From Chloromonas sp. AAM2 (lineage: Eukaryota; Chlorophyta; Chlorophyceae; Chlamydomonadales; Chlamydomonadaceae), in contig QAXH01005293.1 of the NCBI GenBank assembly GCA_004335635.1, forward strand, positions 1 through 64,000: 64,000 nucleotides of DNA. The letters run 5' to 3'. A program made the translations under genes and the position numbers. The notes beneath the pieces are model-generated. The model had not been told where the DNA came from and made no database searches. It saw nothing but the letters and a program-made list of their open reading frames with translations. Shown here one piece after another: positions 48,559-62,081 of the stretch. Within the stretch, counting starts at the first letter, position 1, and the number at the start of each line of letters is the position of its first letter.

Positions 48559-51500
48559 ATGAGCAGCACTCCGAGCCACGATGCTTGCCTGGACAGCAGC
48601 TCCAGCAGCAGCACGCACAGCGATGATGCTCTCAAGCTTTTTGCCTCTGCTCCGTGGTGGCTCTACTGCACAAGCTGGAAGCTCGCCAAGCCTGAAAATG
48701 TGGGAACTGAGAGCTGCGCCTTCAAGGTCACCGGGCCTGTCACCTGTGACGAAATGATGCAGCTGTACCGAACCAAGCGGCTTAAAGGCAGCGTGCTCAT
48801 GGCAGGACTCACGCATGCAGCCAAAGATATGCGGCCTCTGCAGGTGCGAGGCGTCCAAGCCGAACTTTTTCTGTTGAGCTGTGTGTAAGCGTCATTCAGG
48901 TAGCCATGTAGAGTGCCTGCCTCACACCATATCACGTATTGCAGCGTGGCTCGCTCTGAGGCCTGCAAGTGCAAGGGGAATTGCAGCCGTCGTAACGCGA
49001 GCAGGCCTGTCCTGCTGAAAGCATTACAGGACGACCAAACACTAGCGTAGCGGTCTGTTGAGGCCTCATTGCTGCCCAGCGCTTCCAGCTGTGGCGGGCG
49101 CGAAATAGGTGTCATGTCCACCAAACCAACTTCATCATTTTCTGCTTGCAGGAGCTGCCTGCCAACGTGTACCGGACCCTGGCTCATTTGTTTGAGATGT
49201 CTCGCAACGGTGTGCCCTACACACCAGTGGACTGTGAGGGAGTCAGAGTTGGTATGCCCGCAGCCAGCTGGGCACGCCCACTATGGACCATTTGCGAGCC
49301 CTCACTTCCCAGCAGGCCTTCCCTCAGACAACGTGCAAATGGGTTACATCAACGCAATGGAGACGGCGCAGGGCAGAGCCAGGGTACAGACGGGGGTGCA
49401 AGCAAGGCAGACGAAGACAGCAGTGAGGAGGCAGAAGAAGATGGTGCTGATGCACTGTCAGACAGCCGGCGGTGTACATTTGATGAGGAAACAAGCTTGG
49501 CTGTCAAGCTGCTCAGGTCAGCGCCCGCATGGTGCTACTTGTACAGTCATGAACCTCTCAAGTCCAAGAAAACACCTCCCAAAACATCGGACCACATGGT
49601 GGACATGTACAAGTGAGTGTATGAGAGAGAAACCGTGCGTGGTTGCATCATGTGCAGTGCAAAAACGGTGCAGTACCTTTACCTCGCTACATGTGATACT
49701 GTCAGAAATCAGGGGCTTGTTGAACACAAAAGTACATTAGGACGTTGTAGTGTGGCTGACTTATCATGCACCAGAGGGTTTGCCATGCATGTGCAGATGG
49801 ATGTATGCTGCATGCATGCATGGATGAGCATGTCATGCGCACATGCATGTCGTCACCTGATGTCTACCATGCATGCATGGGGTTGGATGAGCCCCATTGA
49901 TAACATTCAATTCAACGGAGCATAAATCCGCAGCTACAAAGGCATGAATTGGCACATGTAGTTGTCAGCAGGGCGTCCCGCATGGAGGCTGACAGCTTGC
50001 ACGGGACACTCAGAAACCCTTGCAATCAGCATCATCACGATGCTTGAGAGTTGGAAACCTCATTTTCATGGTCTCATAGCTGCATGACTGCTTGCCCATG
50101 TGTCCGTTGTGGCAGGTCCGGATGCCTGCCCGAGTGGACCCCTCTTCTTGGCTTGCGCCAGGACGTGGCACACTTCAACAGCCTCCCACCCAGCCTGTTC
50201 ACCACGTTAGGCGCCCTTTTGACAATTCTACAGGCAGGACTGGAGCTACAACCTGTGGGGCTGGTTGAGCTACAGAGATACGACAAGTAAGAAGACCCCT
50301 ACTTAGGGCTGCATGACATGGAAGCGACGCACGCACATGCGAGGTTGTATGACAAGGGTGCATGTGCGTTGAAGATGTGCTTGGCATGATGTGGCGATGT
50401 GGCGCTGCTTGCATGCTGAACGGCGGTTCGTTCGTTGAGATGTGTTTGAGATGTGTTGTTTTGGGTGGGTGGATTAGAGCTGCACATGACAGATGTCAGA
50501 CGTGCATGACAGTGCACGGCATGGAGGTGGAGTGCATGGCATGAAGGCACAGCACTTAGTCTTAGTCTCATTGTACGGCATGGGCAGCTTACCCACTGCT
50601 TTTTAACTTGGCAAGTCCAGCAGACGTGTGGCCTGCCCTCTGGCACTTGTATGGACCGCTGTCTCGCTGTAATACTGATGCATTGCCTACCACAAGTGTG
50701 GATGTCATGTTATGATAGTGTTGTTGGTAATGCTTGTGCAGATTCATCGAATGTCGGAATCACGTGGGCAGCACCATGCGAGTACCCAGCACGAACGACT
50801 TGCAGAAGATTGCTGCATCCACTGGCTCTCAATCCTTCAACCGACGGGCAGTTGCCAATCGCCCGTCAGTTGATGGCCTCACCCGGGCCCTGTCTGGTTT
50901 GGCACCTGTTGGCAACGGCAAGGCAGCTGCAGCTGCCTCTGGTACTGGTGCTGGTACCAGCGCTGGCAGCGCCAACACAGCTGTGTCCGGTGCCAGCTCA
51001 GTCAGTGGCTTGGATTCAACTGCAGGGGCGCACCAAGTGCCCCAGCCAAACCACGGCATGTTGACACCTGATGGCAACACAACTGCCAGTGTTGAAAGCC
51101 GGAGCGCGCCAGCCATGACTCCCCCAGCAATGCCATACCACCCGGATCCAATCAGTGTGACATCCCCTTGCGCCATGCAGATGCAGCCGCACATGCACAT
51201 GTACCAGGCCATGCTACCCACGTGGATGTGGGGCATGCCACACGTGCCTCACATGCCTTACACCCTCATCGCGTCCCCACCAGGCGCCGCGCAGCCACAA
51301 GCCGTGCATGCAGTCACCTCGCCCCCAGCACGTCGTAGCAACCAAGGCAAGCAACGCAACAGCACCACAGGCAGCCGGATGGGCGCGTCGATACCCAGCA
51401 GCCCTGCTGGGATACCTCCTGCCATCCTCGGTGCAGCGCCCGCATCCATGCAGATGGCCGGCTCTGTTCCCAACCCAAGCGGGAACTCCCATCGGCTTTC

Positions 51501-54500
51501 ACACAGCTCCGGATTTCCGGCAATGGGGCATTTTGGTTCCGGCGGTGTACGTATGGCCAGCAGCGGCATGCTGCTTGGCTCTCCGACCTCGCCCGTTGTG
51601 CCAGGCGTGCCTGCAAGCCCGCACCACATGTGGATGCCGGGGCATCCCGGGATGATGCCGGCGGATGCGGCCGCTGCAGCGGCCATGCAGGCGGGCATGT
51701 GGGCGTGGCCCACGTCCCCGGCCGCCCCGCCACACGTCGCTTCCGCAGCGGGAGCCGCAGCACCAGGGTGGAGCACTGCGGTGTTCCGGCTTTTCATGGC
51801 GGATTCCAGTCGGGGAATGGGCATTCCGGCCTGGTGGTGAGTGCATGCATATAGCCAGGTACACCCAGCTACACCCTGTCCTGCAGCAGCTGAACCTGGT
51901 TGCAATTCATGCAGCAATCGTCGCATGACTCTTGCATGGTGCCTCCACTTTACCTCACTATGCCACTGCTTGGTAGCCATGCTGCCATGGTAGCATCCAG
52001 CCCGGACGATACAAGTCAGTCCGGCTACTGGACATGACATGTGTCTGGAGGTTTCTGTAACCGTTTCATGTGTTTTGAACACTGTGCATTGATGAAGGTA
52101 CTTGGACCACCGGACGCCAGGTGGGCTGGTTGGTCCTCTGGGCTGTGAGCCGATGATCATGGCCTACGCCAGGGGCGAGCTGACGGAGCAGCACCTGGTG
52201 TGCGGGACGCACGGGGACGTGACGGTGGCGTGCCCCCCGGCCAGGGAGTTCTTCGAGGAGCTTGGGGGACTGCTTAGACAGGTGAGAGCACGGATTCGAA
52301 TCTCAAGGTGGAGAGGGCAGCACGCAGGCATATCGTCTTAAAGATGTCGTTTTAGATATGTTCAATCTGAAATGTGAGGGTACAAATCATGAGTCAATGA
52401 GGGTACAAATCATGAGAGGTAAAGAGGCGGTAGAACTGCCAAGCTGAAGCCGGTAGGGGGAGCATTGGTGATCCTGAAAGACCAGAGAACGGAATGTGCG
52501 AGGAACTGGGTGGCGAGTCGTGCCCGTCATCCTCACAAGAATATGGAATTCACACATGTTCTCGTTGAACAAACAACAAGAACAGGAACAAACGTAGCAG
52601 AACGTCAGCGGTCAACTACAGAAACCACAACTGACAGTACCCCATGCTAGTGTTCCTCCCTGTCCCATTGATCATCGCTTTGCATCATGTTGAAGGCGAA
52701 CTGTTCAAGCAAATCAAGTACGGAAGAAAACACTGTTGAGGAAGTTAGTTCAGGAACACTGCAAGCTGGGTCTCTGACAATTAGACCACTCGCAGCAATT
52801 TCCTCAATCCCAAGCTACAAGGGCACGCTTCTGTTGGTGCAGGTTGAGGCGGGCGGTCAGTACAAGCTGGTGTCCTCAGCCGAGGTCACCCAGCACGCCA
52901 GCCTAGCATCCAATGCAGGCTCCATGGGGGGTACATCCACCGGGGGCCGGCCTAACGGCAGCAGCGGCGGCAGGGGCAGCGCGAGGAAGGGCAGCAAGGG
53001 CGGCAGCTCAGGGAGTGCGGGCAGCGGCAGCAACGGGACGCTGAACAGCCTGGGAAGCGCCCCCGTTGCGCCCCGCACGCCCACCTCGGCCACATCCCCG
53101 CGACAGGATGGTGAGTCTACTATCAACTTGTGAGCGAAGTTGCCCGTCAGCTTTTCAAAGCTTTTCTGTTGTCAGCGTTGTTTTTTTGCATCGTGTCGAT
53201 GTGCACAATGCGCACGAATGTGCTCCACAACCCAGGGAGAATATGGCGGCGATACTGAATGTGATTGTTACTGCGGGTACTGGCAGTTCAGGTCATCTAG
53301 CGCAGCAGCAATCAACTGCCGTCACGTGGCATAACTGCCGCTTGCAGAAACGGCTCCCACCCATGCCGACGAGCGCTGGGACCCAAACGGGCTGCCTAAC
53401 CGCTCCGCCCCGGGCGCCCGGACCCCAAAGTCTGGACCCCGCATCTCAGCAGGTCAGGCGCAGAGGACACCCACGTCGTCCGCGCCTGCAGGCAGGGTGG
53501 ACAGAGGGCGCGTGCTGCAGGCAGGAGAGGAGGGCCAACATGGTGAGCATGGGAGTGCCATGATGGAGTAGAGTGCATCTCAGCAAGCACTGTGCGTGCT
53601 TTGCTGCAAAACATCATCATAATCAGCATCATCAGCATCATCGAAATCTGCAAAGCCACAGTTCATGAATCGTACCATGCCTTTAAGATGTGCATTACGG
53701 CACGCTCTTGTTCAGCTGGGAAACCTGCCAAGCCATAAGTCGTGAAATGATCTGTTCATTCCTTGCAACACGTCTAGAATGTTTCTCAACGCTATCAGCA
53801 TTGCAACGCCTCAGCAACAGTCCAACAACGCCTACTCGTACAGTCCAGCTAATGTCTGTGTTGCTGCTCGTACCTTGTAGACACTCCGTCTCCGTTCCAG
53901 CCGAGCTCCTCTGCCGTGGGCGCTTCAGGGACGAGCAGCGGGGTACGAACCCAGCGCATGAGCATGGGCAACAGCTTCAGCGGCGCCTCAAGACGTGCTT
54001 CCGCTGTGGCCTCCGCCTTTTCACAGGGCGGAAGCGCTGCCCCTGTGGCTTCACAGGGCGAAAACGGCCCTGCCGCTGCCGCTCCACAACCTGAAGGCGG
54101 CCCGCCAACCGCCCCGCTAACCGCCATAACGGGCAGTGGCAGCAGTTGGGAGGAGCCACAAGACTCCGCCTTTGCCACCCACACGGCGGCTGAAGCTGCG
54201 GCTGCAGTGACGGCATCCCTGGAACCAGCAGCAACAGCAGACCATGGTCAGCAGGATGATTCCCGTAGCGGGGCATTAGGGTTGTCGCTCGGGAGTGGGG
54301 ACTCTGGCCGCTCGAATGGCGGGGCGCTGCCGCAGTACCAGGGCAGTGGCGGTCTGGTGATGAGCGAGTCTGGGCGCCTGGTGGGCTGTATGGGCATGAG
54401 GGACCAGGTGGGTGGGCCACTGTGCACTCTGGGCAATGTCAGGAATGTAGTTGTGCGCAGTTTGTGTACAATCAATTGTGTTGCTGCAGGAATGCATACA

Positions 54501-54932
54501 TAATGCATGCATACTGAAACGAAGGGGCTGCATTTGGATAAGCACCCGTCCATGCTCTCGGCTTGCTCTGTGTCTTTCTTGGCAGCGCTATGTTGCATTT
54601 GCATTCACGCACACGCATGGCCTCCTGCTCTGTCTGTGCTGCAGTCTCGGAAGAGCAGCCGCGCTGGGGCAGGGCCCTTGAGTGCCAAGAACAGCGTGGA
54701 AGAAGACCAGACTAGGGTTCTGAACAACGTCTGTGGAAATGACATGATCGCTGTGGTGCTGGATGCCTCCGACACGGATAATGGGCAGCTGCGGGATAGC
54801 GATGACGATGTGCGAGGGCCAGCAGCGAGGGATGCACACGAATCTCGCAGCTGCTCGTGCGGTGGCTTGAGCGCCGAAACGTCTGCGACCGCGCTGAATG
54901 GCGCCGCCGCAGTTGTCCAGTCGGAATTATAA
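48559..54932 (+). CDS. Protein with three GYF-like modules and long disordered linkers
   Basis: GYF domains bind proline-rich peptides, often in RNA-processing or translational-control proteins. Nine exons join in phase: 48559-48843, 49152-49612, 50116-50286, 50742-51836, 52098-52281, 52843-53110, 53348-53542, 53881-54407 and 54645-54932. The total is 3474 nt, 1157 residues. Module 1 (about residues 32-110): APWWLYC, KVTGPVTCDEMMQLY, then PLQELP. Module 2 (about 217-305): APAWCYLY, SDHMVDMYKSGCLPEW, then NSLPPSLFTTLGALL. Module 3 (about 667-735): IPAWWYLDHRTPGGLVGPL, MIMAYARGEL, then PPAREFFEELGGLL. Modules 1 and 3 keep the Gly-Pro; module 2 lacks it. Linkers are Met/Pro/His- and Ser/Gly-rich; the tail is acidic. 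An additional intron inside exon 2 (near 49251-49329) cannot be excluded. The gene model is strong; the GYF label is a pattern call. Confidence 0.8.
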
Positions 54933-57379
54933 TGGACAGAACTTGTTCAATGGTAAAGCACGGAAGCGCCTGCACCTGGAAGCGCACCTGGAAGCGCGCC
55001 TGCATCGGGCTGCTAAGTTTTTTTTCCATCAGGGGCATAAAGCGCTCACTGCTGCACAAACTTAACCGCCAACAGTGGAGTGTAGGTGCTACACAGACCC
55101 GCTCTTGGTGTCATGTAAACAGACCCAGAGGCGCTGCCTTGATCGACAGTTGACATGGCCAGTCATGGTCTTGCATGTGCTGCCAATGAGAAGACCAGCG
55201 GTTCAGCTTGTCGAATAAGGTCAGCGTTGCAGCTATGGTATCAGGGTAACCCAGTCATGGCATTGTGACTTCCAGGACTGGTTGATGGGGGTGAAGGGAA
55301 CGTATGCAAGTGTCATGTGCTGCAGATCGGCTATACATGGGAGTGCATGTCACGCCATGCAATAGCCTCCCATAAGTGCCATGTCATGTTACTTTCAGGT
55401 GCTTGTTAGGTGGGTCGGTTAAGTAAGGCCAGAAACGCATGTTGATGATGTGAGTGTATGCCAGCATGGACGTGTGCATGGCAGTCCATGTGCCCAGCAT
55501 TGCCGGATTTTGTGATACAGGATTTTGTGATATAGACGGGTCGAGTCTTACATCACGTGGTCCAAGCTGTTCGTTTTGAGCAGCTGTTTGAGACATGTCA
55601 CAAAGGACGGTTTTCTCACTCAACGCTTGCGTTTCACACAACTTCATTTTCGTGAGGCCTGGCAGACATGAATTATAACGCTGACATCACGCACTCTTTC
55701 ACCAATGGTGGTCTGCCTCTATTACGATCCAGCCATCATTCAGCAGCGAAACATGTGACGACAGCCTCTGGCTTGTAAGCAAGACTTGCTACAATCCGAA
55801 TGCAGCGCAAAGGACCTGGCTCAATGTAGTGTAGGCTGACCCCAACTCCATCTGTGTCCAGCACCCCGGAGAACTTCTTGCATTTGGCAGCATGTCATCT
55901 CTGCTGTTGACCGCAATGCTGCTTCTTTACATCGCTTTATCTCGAGCAGGTCAGCTTTGATGGGTGTTTCTAGCGTTCTGCTTGGCTGATCGCATGTCAG
56001 TGACAATTTTTAGACGATTTCTGGCCATTGATGTGGACGTTGGACACAAGGGTGACTAGCAAGTGAGGCCAACTAACCTTGCGGCCACATTTTACAATCA
56101 CACCTGCCGATCATACTGTTCTTTTCCTTTTGATTACACCCCCTCACCTCCTGCAGCACTTCTGTGGCATTGCGGGCCCAGAATCACCAGCACTTGCATG
56201 CATTGGCAGCTCCTGTTGTCGACAGTTCTCAGCAGGCACGAGGTTCTGAATTGGCAAGCTTGCAGTCATATCTGCCGTACTCGCATGTCTGAGCTGCGGC
56301 TATGATTGCGTGTCTGCTCAGTTTGGGCGGTTCAGGTCACAACTTGCACACGTTTCTTACGTTTCCTTGCTTCTTCACAATGTGAAGAGCAAGGAAAAAG
56401 GAAACGGAGTTTCCCCTTTCCCCTGTAATCCTGGCCACCCGCCTCCTTGGGGAGGTAGCCAAGCCCTCCACCCCCCCGACTGAGACCCGCATTGCAGAGC
56501 AAACAGCTCGTGAGGCTCCCTCTTTTTCGAACTGCTAAGGTAAGCGCACATCTGCAATCGCACATCTGCACCTGTAATCCTGGCTAGCGGTTTGACTACC
56601 TGTTTCTGCGTTTGAAGGGTCTCCAAGCGATCGATAGGAAGGGTCTCCAAGCAGGGTCACCAAGCGATCGATAGGCTTCCAAGCACTGGCTGACCTGCCT
56701 TCGGGGAAAACCGTCCCCGCAACTGTGTGACATGTCAGCAACTCCATTTGGCGTGTGGCACAAAATGCTAAGCCCGTGCATGTTTCCTTGTCTTGTGGCA
56801 AACAGAAAGGTCCAATGGACCGTGAAGGCCAAACCTGTTGGCAATGGATACGTTCAGTTAAATATCCCTAAAAGGTGGACGCCTCCTGACGTTCATGAAT
56901 TGACAACGGGCAAGTCATGGGACAAAGTCTGGAATTGCAGTGACCCATGCCATCGCAGTCCCACGGCTGGGTCCATATCCAGAGCACCTATCCCTACGCT
57001 TTGCACACCTCACTTTGCTGTTCAAGGTGTCGCTGTCACCACACCATAACCAGCACCATGAAGCACCCTCTTTGATGCCATAACATGAGCTGAGGACCCA
57101 CCAAGGCGAGCCACACCATCCATGCAGGGTTGCCCGACAACGTGGTTTTGCAACGAATGCATCCCTCGTGTGCTGCTCCATCGCATGCGTACACATCACC
57201 TGCCCCACGAGCCAGACTTGATGCAGAACAACCAGGCTCAATGTGGGCCTGGGGCATTCTCTGAGAGGGCCTTCTTGAACGGATTCTGCCGCAGGCCTTG
57301 CTCCGCGGTGCGCAATAGGCAGCCTGCGTTGCTCGGCCTCTGTGGGATCAGGAACGTGCATGTCTGATTCCAAGGCGAC

Positions 57380-57500
57380 TTTGCACCAGTCGGCGATCAG
57401 GTTGGACGCCGCGACGGTGACGTCTTCATCTGGTGCCAGTTGCACGCCACGGGCAGTCAACAAAATGCGCAACGCGTCTTCTGTGAACGGCTTGGCGAAC
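57380..57500 (-). CDS. Isolated probable exon, BACK-like helices
   Basis: After a good acceptor (pyrimidine-poor but ending ttgccag at about 57501) the minus strand reads FAKPFTEDALRILLTARGVQ followed by LAPDEDVTVAASNLIADWCK. The pattern (leucine-rich helix, then acidic turn with E-D-x-V, then a helix ending in W) resembles BACK domains of BTB proteins, but only loosely. I could not place further exons on either side, so it may be one exon of a gene or a relic. The poly-T tract beside it belongs to a repeated motif seen elsewhere in the window. Confidence 0.3.
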
Positions 57501-58481
57501 TGGCAAAGTTCTTTTTTTTCACTGCTGCAAACTATTTTGTGTTTGCACACGCAACCTAGTTGAGTTGGAGCGAAAGAGATCGCCCAGAACGAAAAAGTGT
57601 TTTAGAGCAGCCATGCATGAGAATGCAGCTATGCAGCTCACCTGGTAGACACCGCCAACTGTGGTGATGGATGTCCAACGAGATCTGCAAGGCAGCAGCG
57701 GACAGCTAGGGCTTTGCCTGGGCAGCTGCCTGCAGAAACTATCCGATGCGGAGCGGTCCCCATAGGAGCGCCCGCCGTAGAAAACAGCGCATGCTCATGC
57801 ACCACATCACCTGCCTGAGAGGAGCGCTTGTTGGTGGCCGCAGGGAAATGCTAGCGAGAAGCTGGCTATTCTTGCCACCTTGTAATTCAGAAGCTCAAGT
57901 TTGCGTATACGCTTTCGACGTCCTTGAGCAGGAGCAAAGGAGACAATGGTTGCACGTTCCTGTCGGTTTCGAAGGAGTGACTCCTCCATGCAAGCCAACC
58001 TACAGAAGCCCGGTCGTGGTTCAGGGGTGCTTTGAGCGGTAAAGAGCACTGCAGACCTTTCAAGCGATTACGACTGAAGGTCTTCGCAAACCTGTGACGA
58101 TAAGCAGAGGTTATGGCGCCATCGCACTCGCTCCAAAGTTCGCGACCCTGCGGAGGCATGGCCTTCGTCACATCAGTCTTTTTGTACCCTTGCCACATGT
58201 ACCCTTGTCTGCCATTTACCAGCTTGTTGTCAACCCCAAACGAACCTTACAGCTAGTAGATCCACAGGCTCAGGCGGGGTCACGTACTGAAGCTGCGTGC
58301 CAATGTGTACAGACACACTGCAGGTGAATAACCCAATGCTTCTTGCCCCCTAACCTAATCACCAGCCCACAGCTCTCCTGTGCTGTCATGAGTGGGCAAT
58401 GGCAAGGGGGCAACGGCAAGGGGGTCACATAACAAGGTCAGCATGTGTGCACAGATATCACTGCGTTCTGCAGCTCAACAA

Positions 58482-58635
58482 GAAGTTTGCCAGTTCTGGT
58501 GGGCTGTTTGCCAGTTCTGGTGCGGTTCACACACACGCACATATGCAGTACATGTTTTACTGACACACAATGGTTCCTGGCGGTATTACAGACCTATTCA
58601 CACAAACTGTCCCAGAACTGGCAAACTTTTTTTTG
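58482..58635. mobile_element. Short inverted-repeat element (MITE-like)
   Basis: Left end aagaagtttgccagttctgg (partly duplicated at 58507-58523) and right end ccagaactggcaaactt followed by T residues form terminal inverted repeats about 150 bp apart. Similar single ends occur at 8804-8837, 25366-25402, 45250-45272 and 57490-57520. No coding capacity. Confidence 0.6.
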
Positions 58636-60524
58636 CATGTTTATGATGCACACTAGCCACGCGTGGGTGTAGATCATTTCCTTGTGAAGATCCGACAGAT
58701 CCGCCTCCTCAAACACATGGCAGTGAGATGATAGCTGTTCATGTGCCTTCATTTGCATGTGAGGGAGGTCCATGCTGCAGTGTGGCCTACCAGGCGCTTG
58801 CTCTCACATGCTGCCCTGCATGCAAGAAGGGGGGCTGGCTCATGGCTGTTTCAATGACGCCCATGCGGCTGGGCTGTCAATGGATAGCTGATGTGGGCAG
58901 TAACAACAGTTGTGAGCGTGTGGCAACCCCTCAAGCATGAGTGTGGCAACTTCAAGTAAGAATTTTGGAGCCTCTCAAGACCCGTCAGAGTGCCGGAGTC
59001 TTGCAACCAACAGCGGTGAGAGACAGCCTGTCCAGTCAGCCAGTTACAGCGTTGAATTTGCTCAGGTGGATTCCGTTACTGTCCCAGCTAGGATGCCATG
59101 TTCAAAGGCGCAGCTGAAAGGTCTCAAGCCCACATGTCAGACAAACTTCTCATGTGATTGGTAACGCTCATGGGCCACGTGCCAACGCCAATACTCAAGC
59201 TTGGTCGCACCCAAGGAAGAGTGAGGAGCCACTGCCGTGGCTGATCCTAAGCCATAGCCACAAACAGTTGTGTACGAGGTTACAACAGAGCATTACAGAC
59301 TGGGTAGCAATCAATGCCCAGTCAAGCAGCATACACATACTTTCACTTTCTGTCCCTGATCATCATCAGCAGCAGCAGAAGTGCTTTCTGTTAACAATTT
59401 GTTTGAGCCAAGAGCACACCTTATTCAACAAAGCATACACACACAGGCAAGCAATCTGCACACTTGTGCAGGCAAGCCAAACCAACCACATGTGCTGATC
59501 AAGTACCACCGTGGGGTGCCCTCCTGCTGGGACACTCTCCTGCTGGGACACGCTCCTGTTTACATCGGGAAAAGCCGTCACGAGACACGGAACGCCACCG
59601 TTGTACTCCAGTTCAGTTCACAAACACCGCTGAAGCGCGTTGAGTATCAAGTAAAGCATCACCCTATAAGTCCAGTTCAGCAACAAAGCGTTGCACTTGC
59701 CTGACACAATTACATAGACCTGTCCTGATCAAAGCAGCCAGTCCACGGTTGAGTCGGAGTTGCATTCCTCAGCAATCACACTTCCCTTGCCTTCACATGC
59801 GTTGTTCTGTGGCTGCCTGAAAGCGCAATGCCAGATGAGTTGTGAGGATTTGCATGAGTTCAAGGCAGGCCTGAGAGAAGGCACGTGCCAGTCAAGTCGT
59901 ATGTTTGTTCAAAGTTCAAAGGGCATGGTTTCAAAGAGGTGCCATGCGCTCCGTCACTGAGTGTGACCGTGGGTGAGGTCAGGGCCATTGAACGTTTTTT
60001 TCCTGTGTGCATGTGTGTGCAAACTTGCAGGACCAAAGTGCGCTTTCTTAAGCCTTTCACCCCTCCACGCATCTGCCATGTGGCCCAGAATGGCAGTCCT
60101 TAAGCGCGGGGCAGTGTGTAGACATGTGGTTGCGCATGACCACGCAAACCCTCTCATGCGCCTACCACTGACATCAGCCGGCCCTCAGGACAAGTGCACC
60201 ACTTCTCATCCTTCTTCCGTTTCCACACTCTGGCAGCAGGAGTGTAACCGAACCCACTCCCTTGAGCCGGCATGTTTCCAACTGATGCCTTTGTCCAAGC
60301 CCTCCCCACGATCCATCTGTCAGGAGAAAGGTAGAGGACAAGGAATGTTGGTGTTTGTGTGTTGTGTGGCCTGCCATCCTTTTCTCATCCTTCAGGTCAG
60401 ACCTGTTCAAATTTGTGTGTTCAAATCTGTGTGTTGCGAGAGTTGGTCTGTCCGGAGATGAGGCCTGTGGCGTTATGATCCTCCGTGGTAGACGTGGTAT
60501 TGTAGCCCCCCACTGCGGCAAACC

Positions 60525-60695
60525 CTGTGAGTGAGTGAGTGGGTGAGTGAGTCAGTGTGTAAGTAAGTGTGACTGACCAACTTAGTGAGTGGGTGAGTGG
60601 GTCACAGCGTATCTGAGCGAGCAAGTGAGTGAGTGGACGAGTGAACGGCTCACAGTGTAACCGAGTGAGTGAGTGGGTGAGTGAGTAAGTGTCAT
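60525..60695. repeat. gtgagtga-type tandem repeat
   Basis: About 170 bp of imperfect 4/8-bp units (gtgagtga, gtgagtgg, gtaagt) broken by short unique pieces. On the plus strand it reads as a string of splice-donor-like motifs. Confidence 0.85.
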
Positions 60696-61343
60696 TTCTA
60701 CATCTGTATCGTCCCACAAGTCGAACAGAGATTGGCTCAAACCACGTTTACAACTTCATCAGACTCGCATTGCAGAGGACTGCTGGTGCCAGGTCCCACC
60801 CCGTCACCATCACCTGTGTGGGCGTACATGGGCGGTGCGGGAGGGGTAGAGGGGGCGTAGGCCTGGTGTCTGTAGCACGCACGAGGGGAGAAAGGGAAGA
60901 GGAGGGATGTGAGAGGAGGTTGTTACTACTATATTGTGCATAGACAGATAAGCCGACGATTATGACAGGCCGAGAAGGGAAAACAAAGAAAAACCATTAG
61001 ATAGTACGCGCACGTTTGTGAGGGATTTGTAGAGGTTGGTGTGGGCAGGAATGTGACGCAGGCGGGAGGGAGGAGGGGAACAGGGGGGACTCAGACGGCA
61101 ACCCATGAACGGGAAAAGGCAAAGAGAGAACGTAAACAAAGTGAGACGGGGTAGATTAGTACAGGTGTGTTGGAAGGAAGTGGAAAGAAGGGTGTGTTGT
61201 CTATCCATTGGTACCTCAAACCCTAGGCCCGACGCTACAGGCGCAGACTCTTGCACTTTCCTCCACATCTTTCTTCCCAAAATCCGTACCCTGTCGATCC
61301 ACCATTACCTGACACTCTTGCCGCCTTCACCCCTTGCCCACAC

Positions 61344-62038
61344 TCACGAGTAGCTGTTCTGGTGTGCCAGGTCGTGCTGGTAGTAGCCGTTGCCCTGCCC
61401 TGTGGCCTGCGTGGAGTAGCCGACCGGCGTCCCGTCGCCCTGTCCCGCGTCAATGGGCGCCTGCGGCCCGTAGCCGCCCATGGCATTGGGATCGTAGTAC
61501 TGCTGCTGCACACACATACATGCAACAGGAACACTTTCCAGAACTGTTTCATACGTTACTTGCTATGCAATGGATCCTGGAAACTCACCACAGCTGGACC
61601 CTGCAGCTCGAGGGAGTCAGCAACCAACTGAGCCGCCCCAAGAAATGAGTGGCTTAGTCGACAGTGGCAAAAAGGCGCAAAAGTGTTCTTGCCTAGACAG
61701 TTATCGAGTTTTTGGGAAAGAAGCTGCAAGGGTGATGCCGATAGTCATTCAGCCAGACGTGCATGGCGGTCACCAGCTCTGCTGCTGCTTGCACTGCTCA
61801 TACCGCTTGTACTGCAGTATCATCAACTGTGCGTCCTGTGCGTAGCCGTACTGCCTGCACTTTGTACTGCCTCACCTGTTGTCCGTCCTGTGCGTATCCG
61901 TACTGCCCGTACTGCGCGTACTGGTCATAGTCGGGTGGTGCAGCGGGCACGTCCTTGAAGTCTGTAGTGGGGATGAGGGTGGGCACGGCGCCGGAGCCGT
62001 AACCAGCTGCCTCGTCTGCGGCAGGTGAACAATAGTGT

Positions 62039-62081
<43 letters not shown>

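Larger units (their letters stand above)
54933..61343. other. Long spacer with an isolated exon, an inverted-repeat element and tandem repeats
   Basis: It starts with the 3' flank of the GYF-like gene (GGAAGCGC-type short tandem at about 54961-55003). A probable minus-strand exon lies at 57380-57500, an inverted-repeat element at 58482-58635, and a gtgagtga tandem tract at 60525-60695. A 106-codon plus frame at 56732-57049 has no recognisable domain. Nothing was recognised in 55160-56700, 58700-60500 or 60700-61340. Confidence 0.4.

Noticed and set aside
47923..48858. 311-codon open frame on the minus strand
   Set aside because: It is antisense to the first exon of the GYF-like gene, has no domain motif and no splice support.
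51258..52160. 300-codon minus-strand frame
   Set aside because: It mirrors the low-complexity exon 4 of the GYF-like gene and is a composition shadow.
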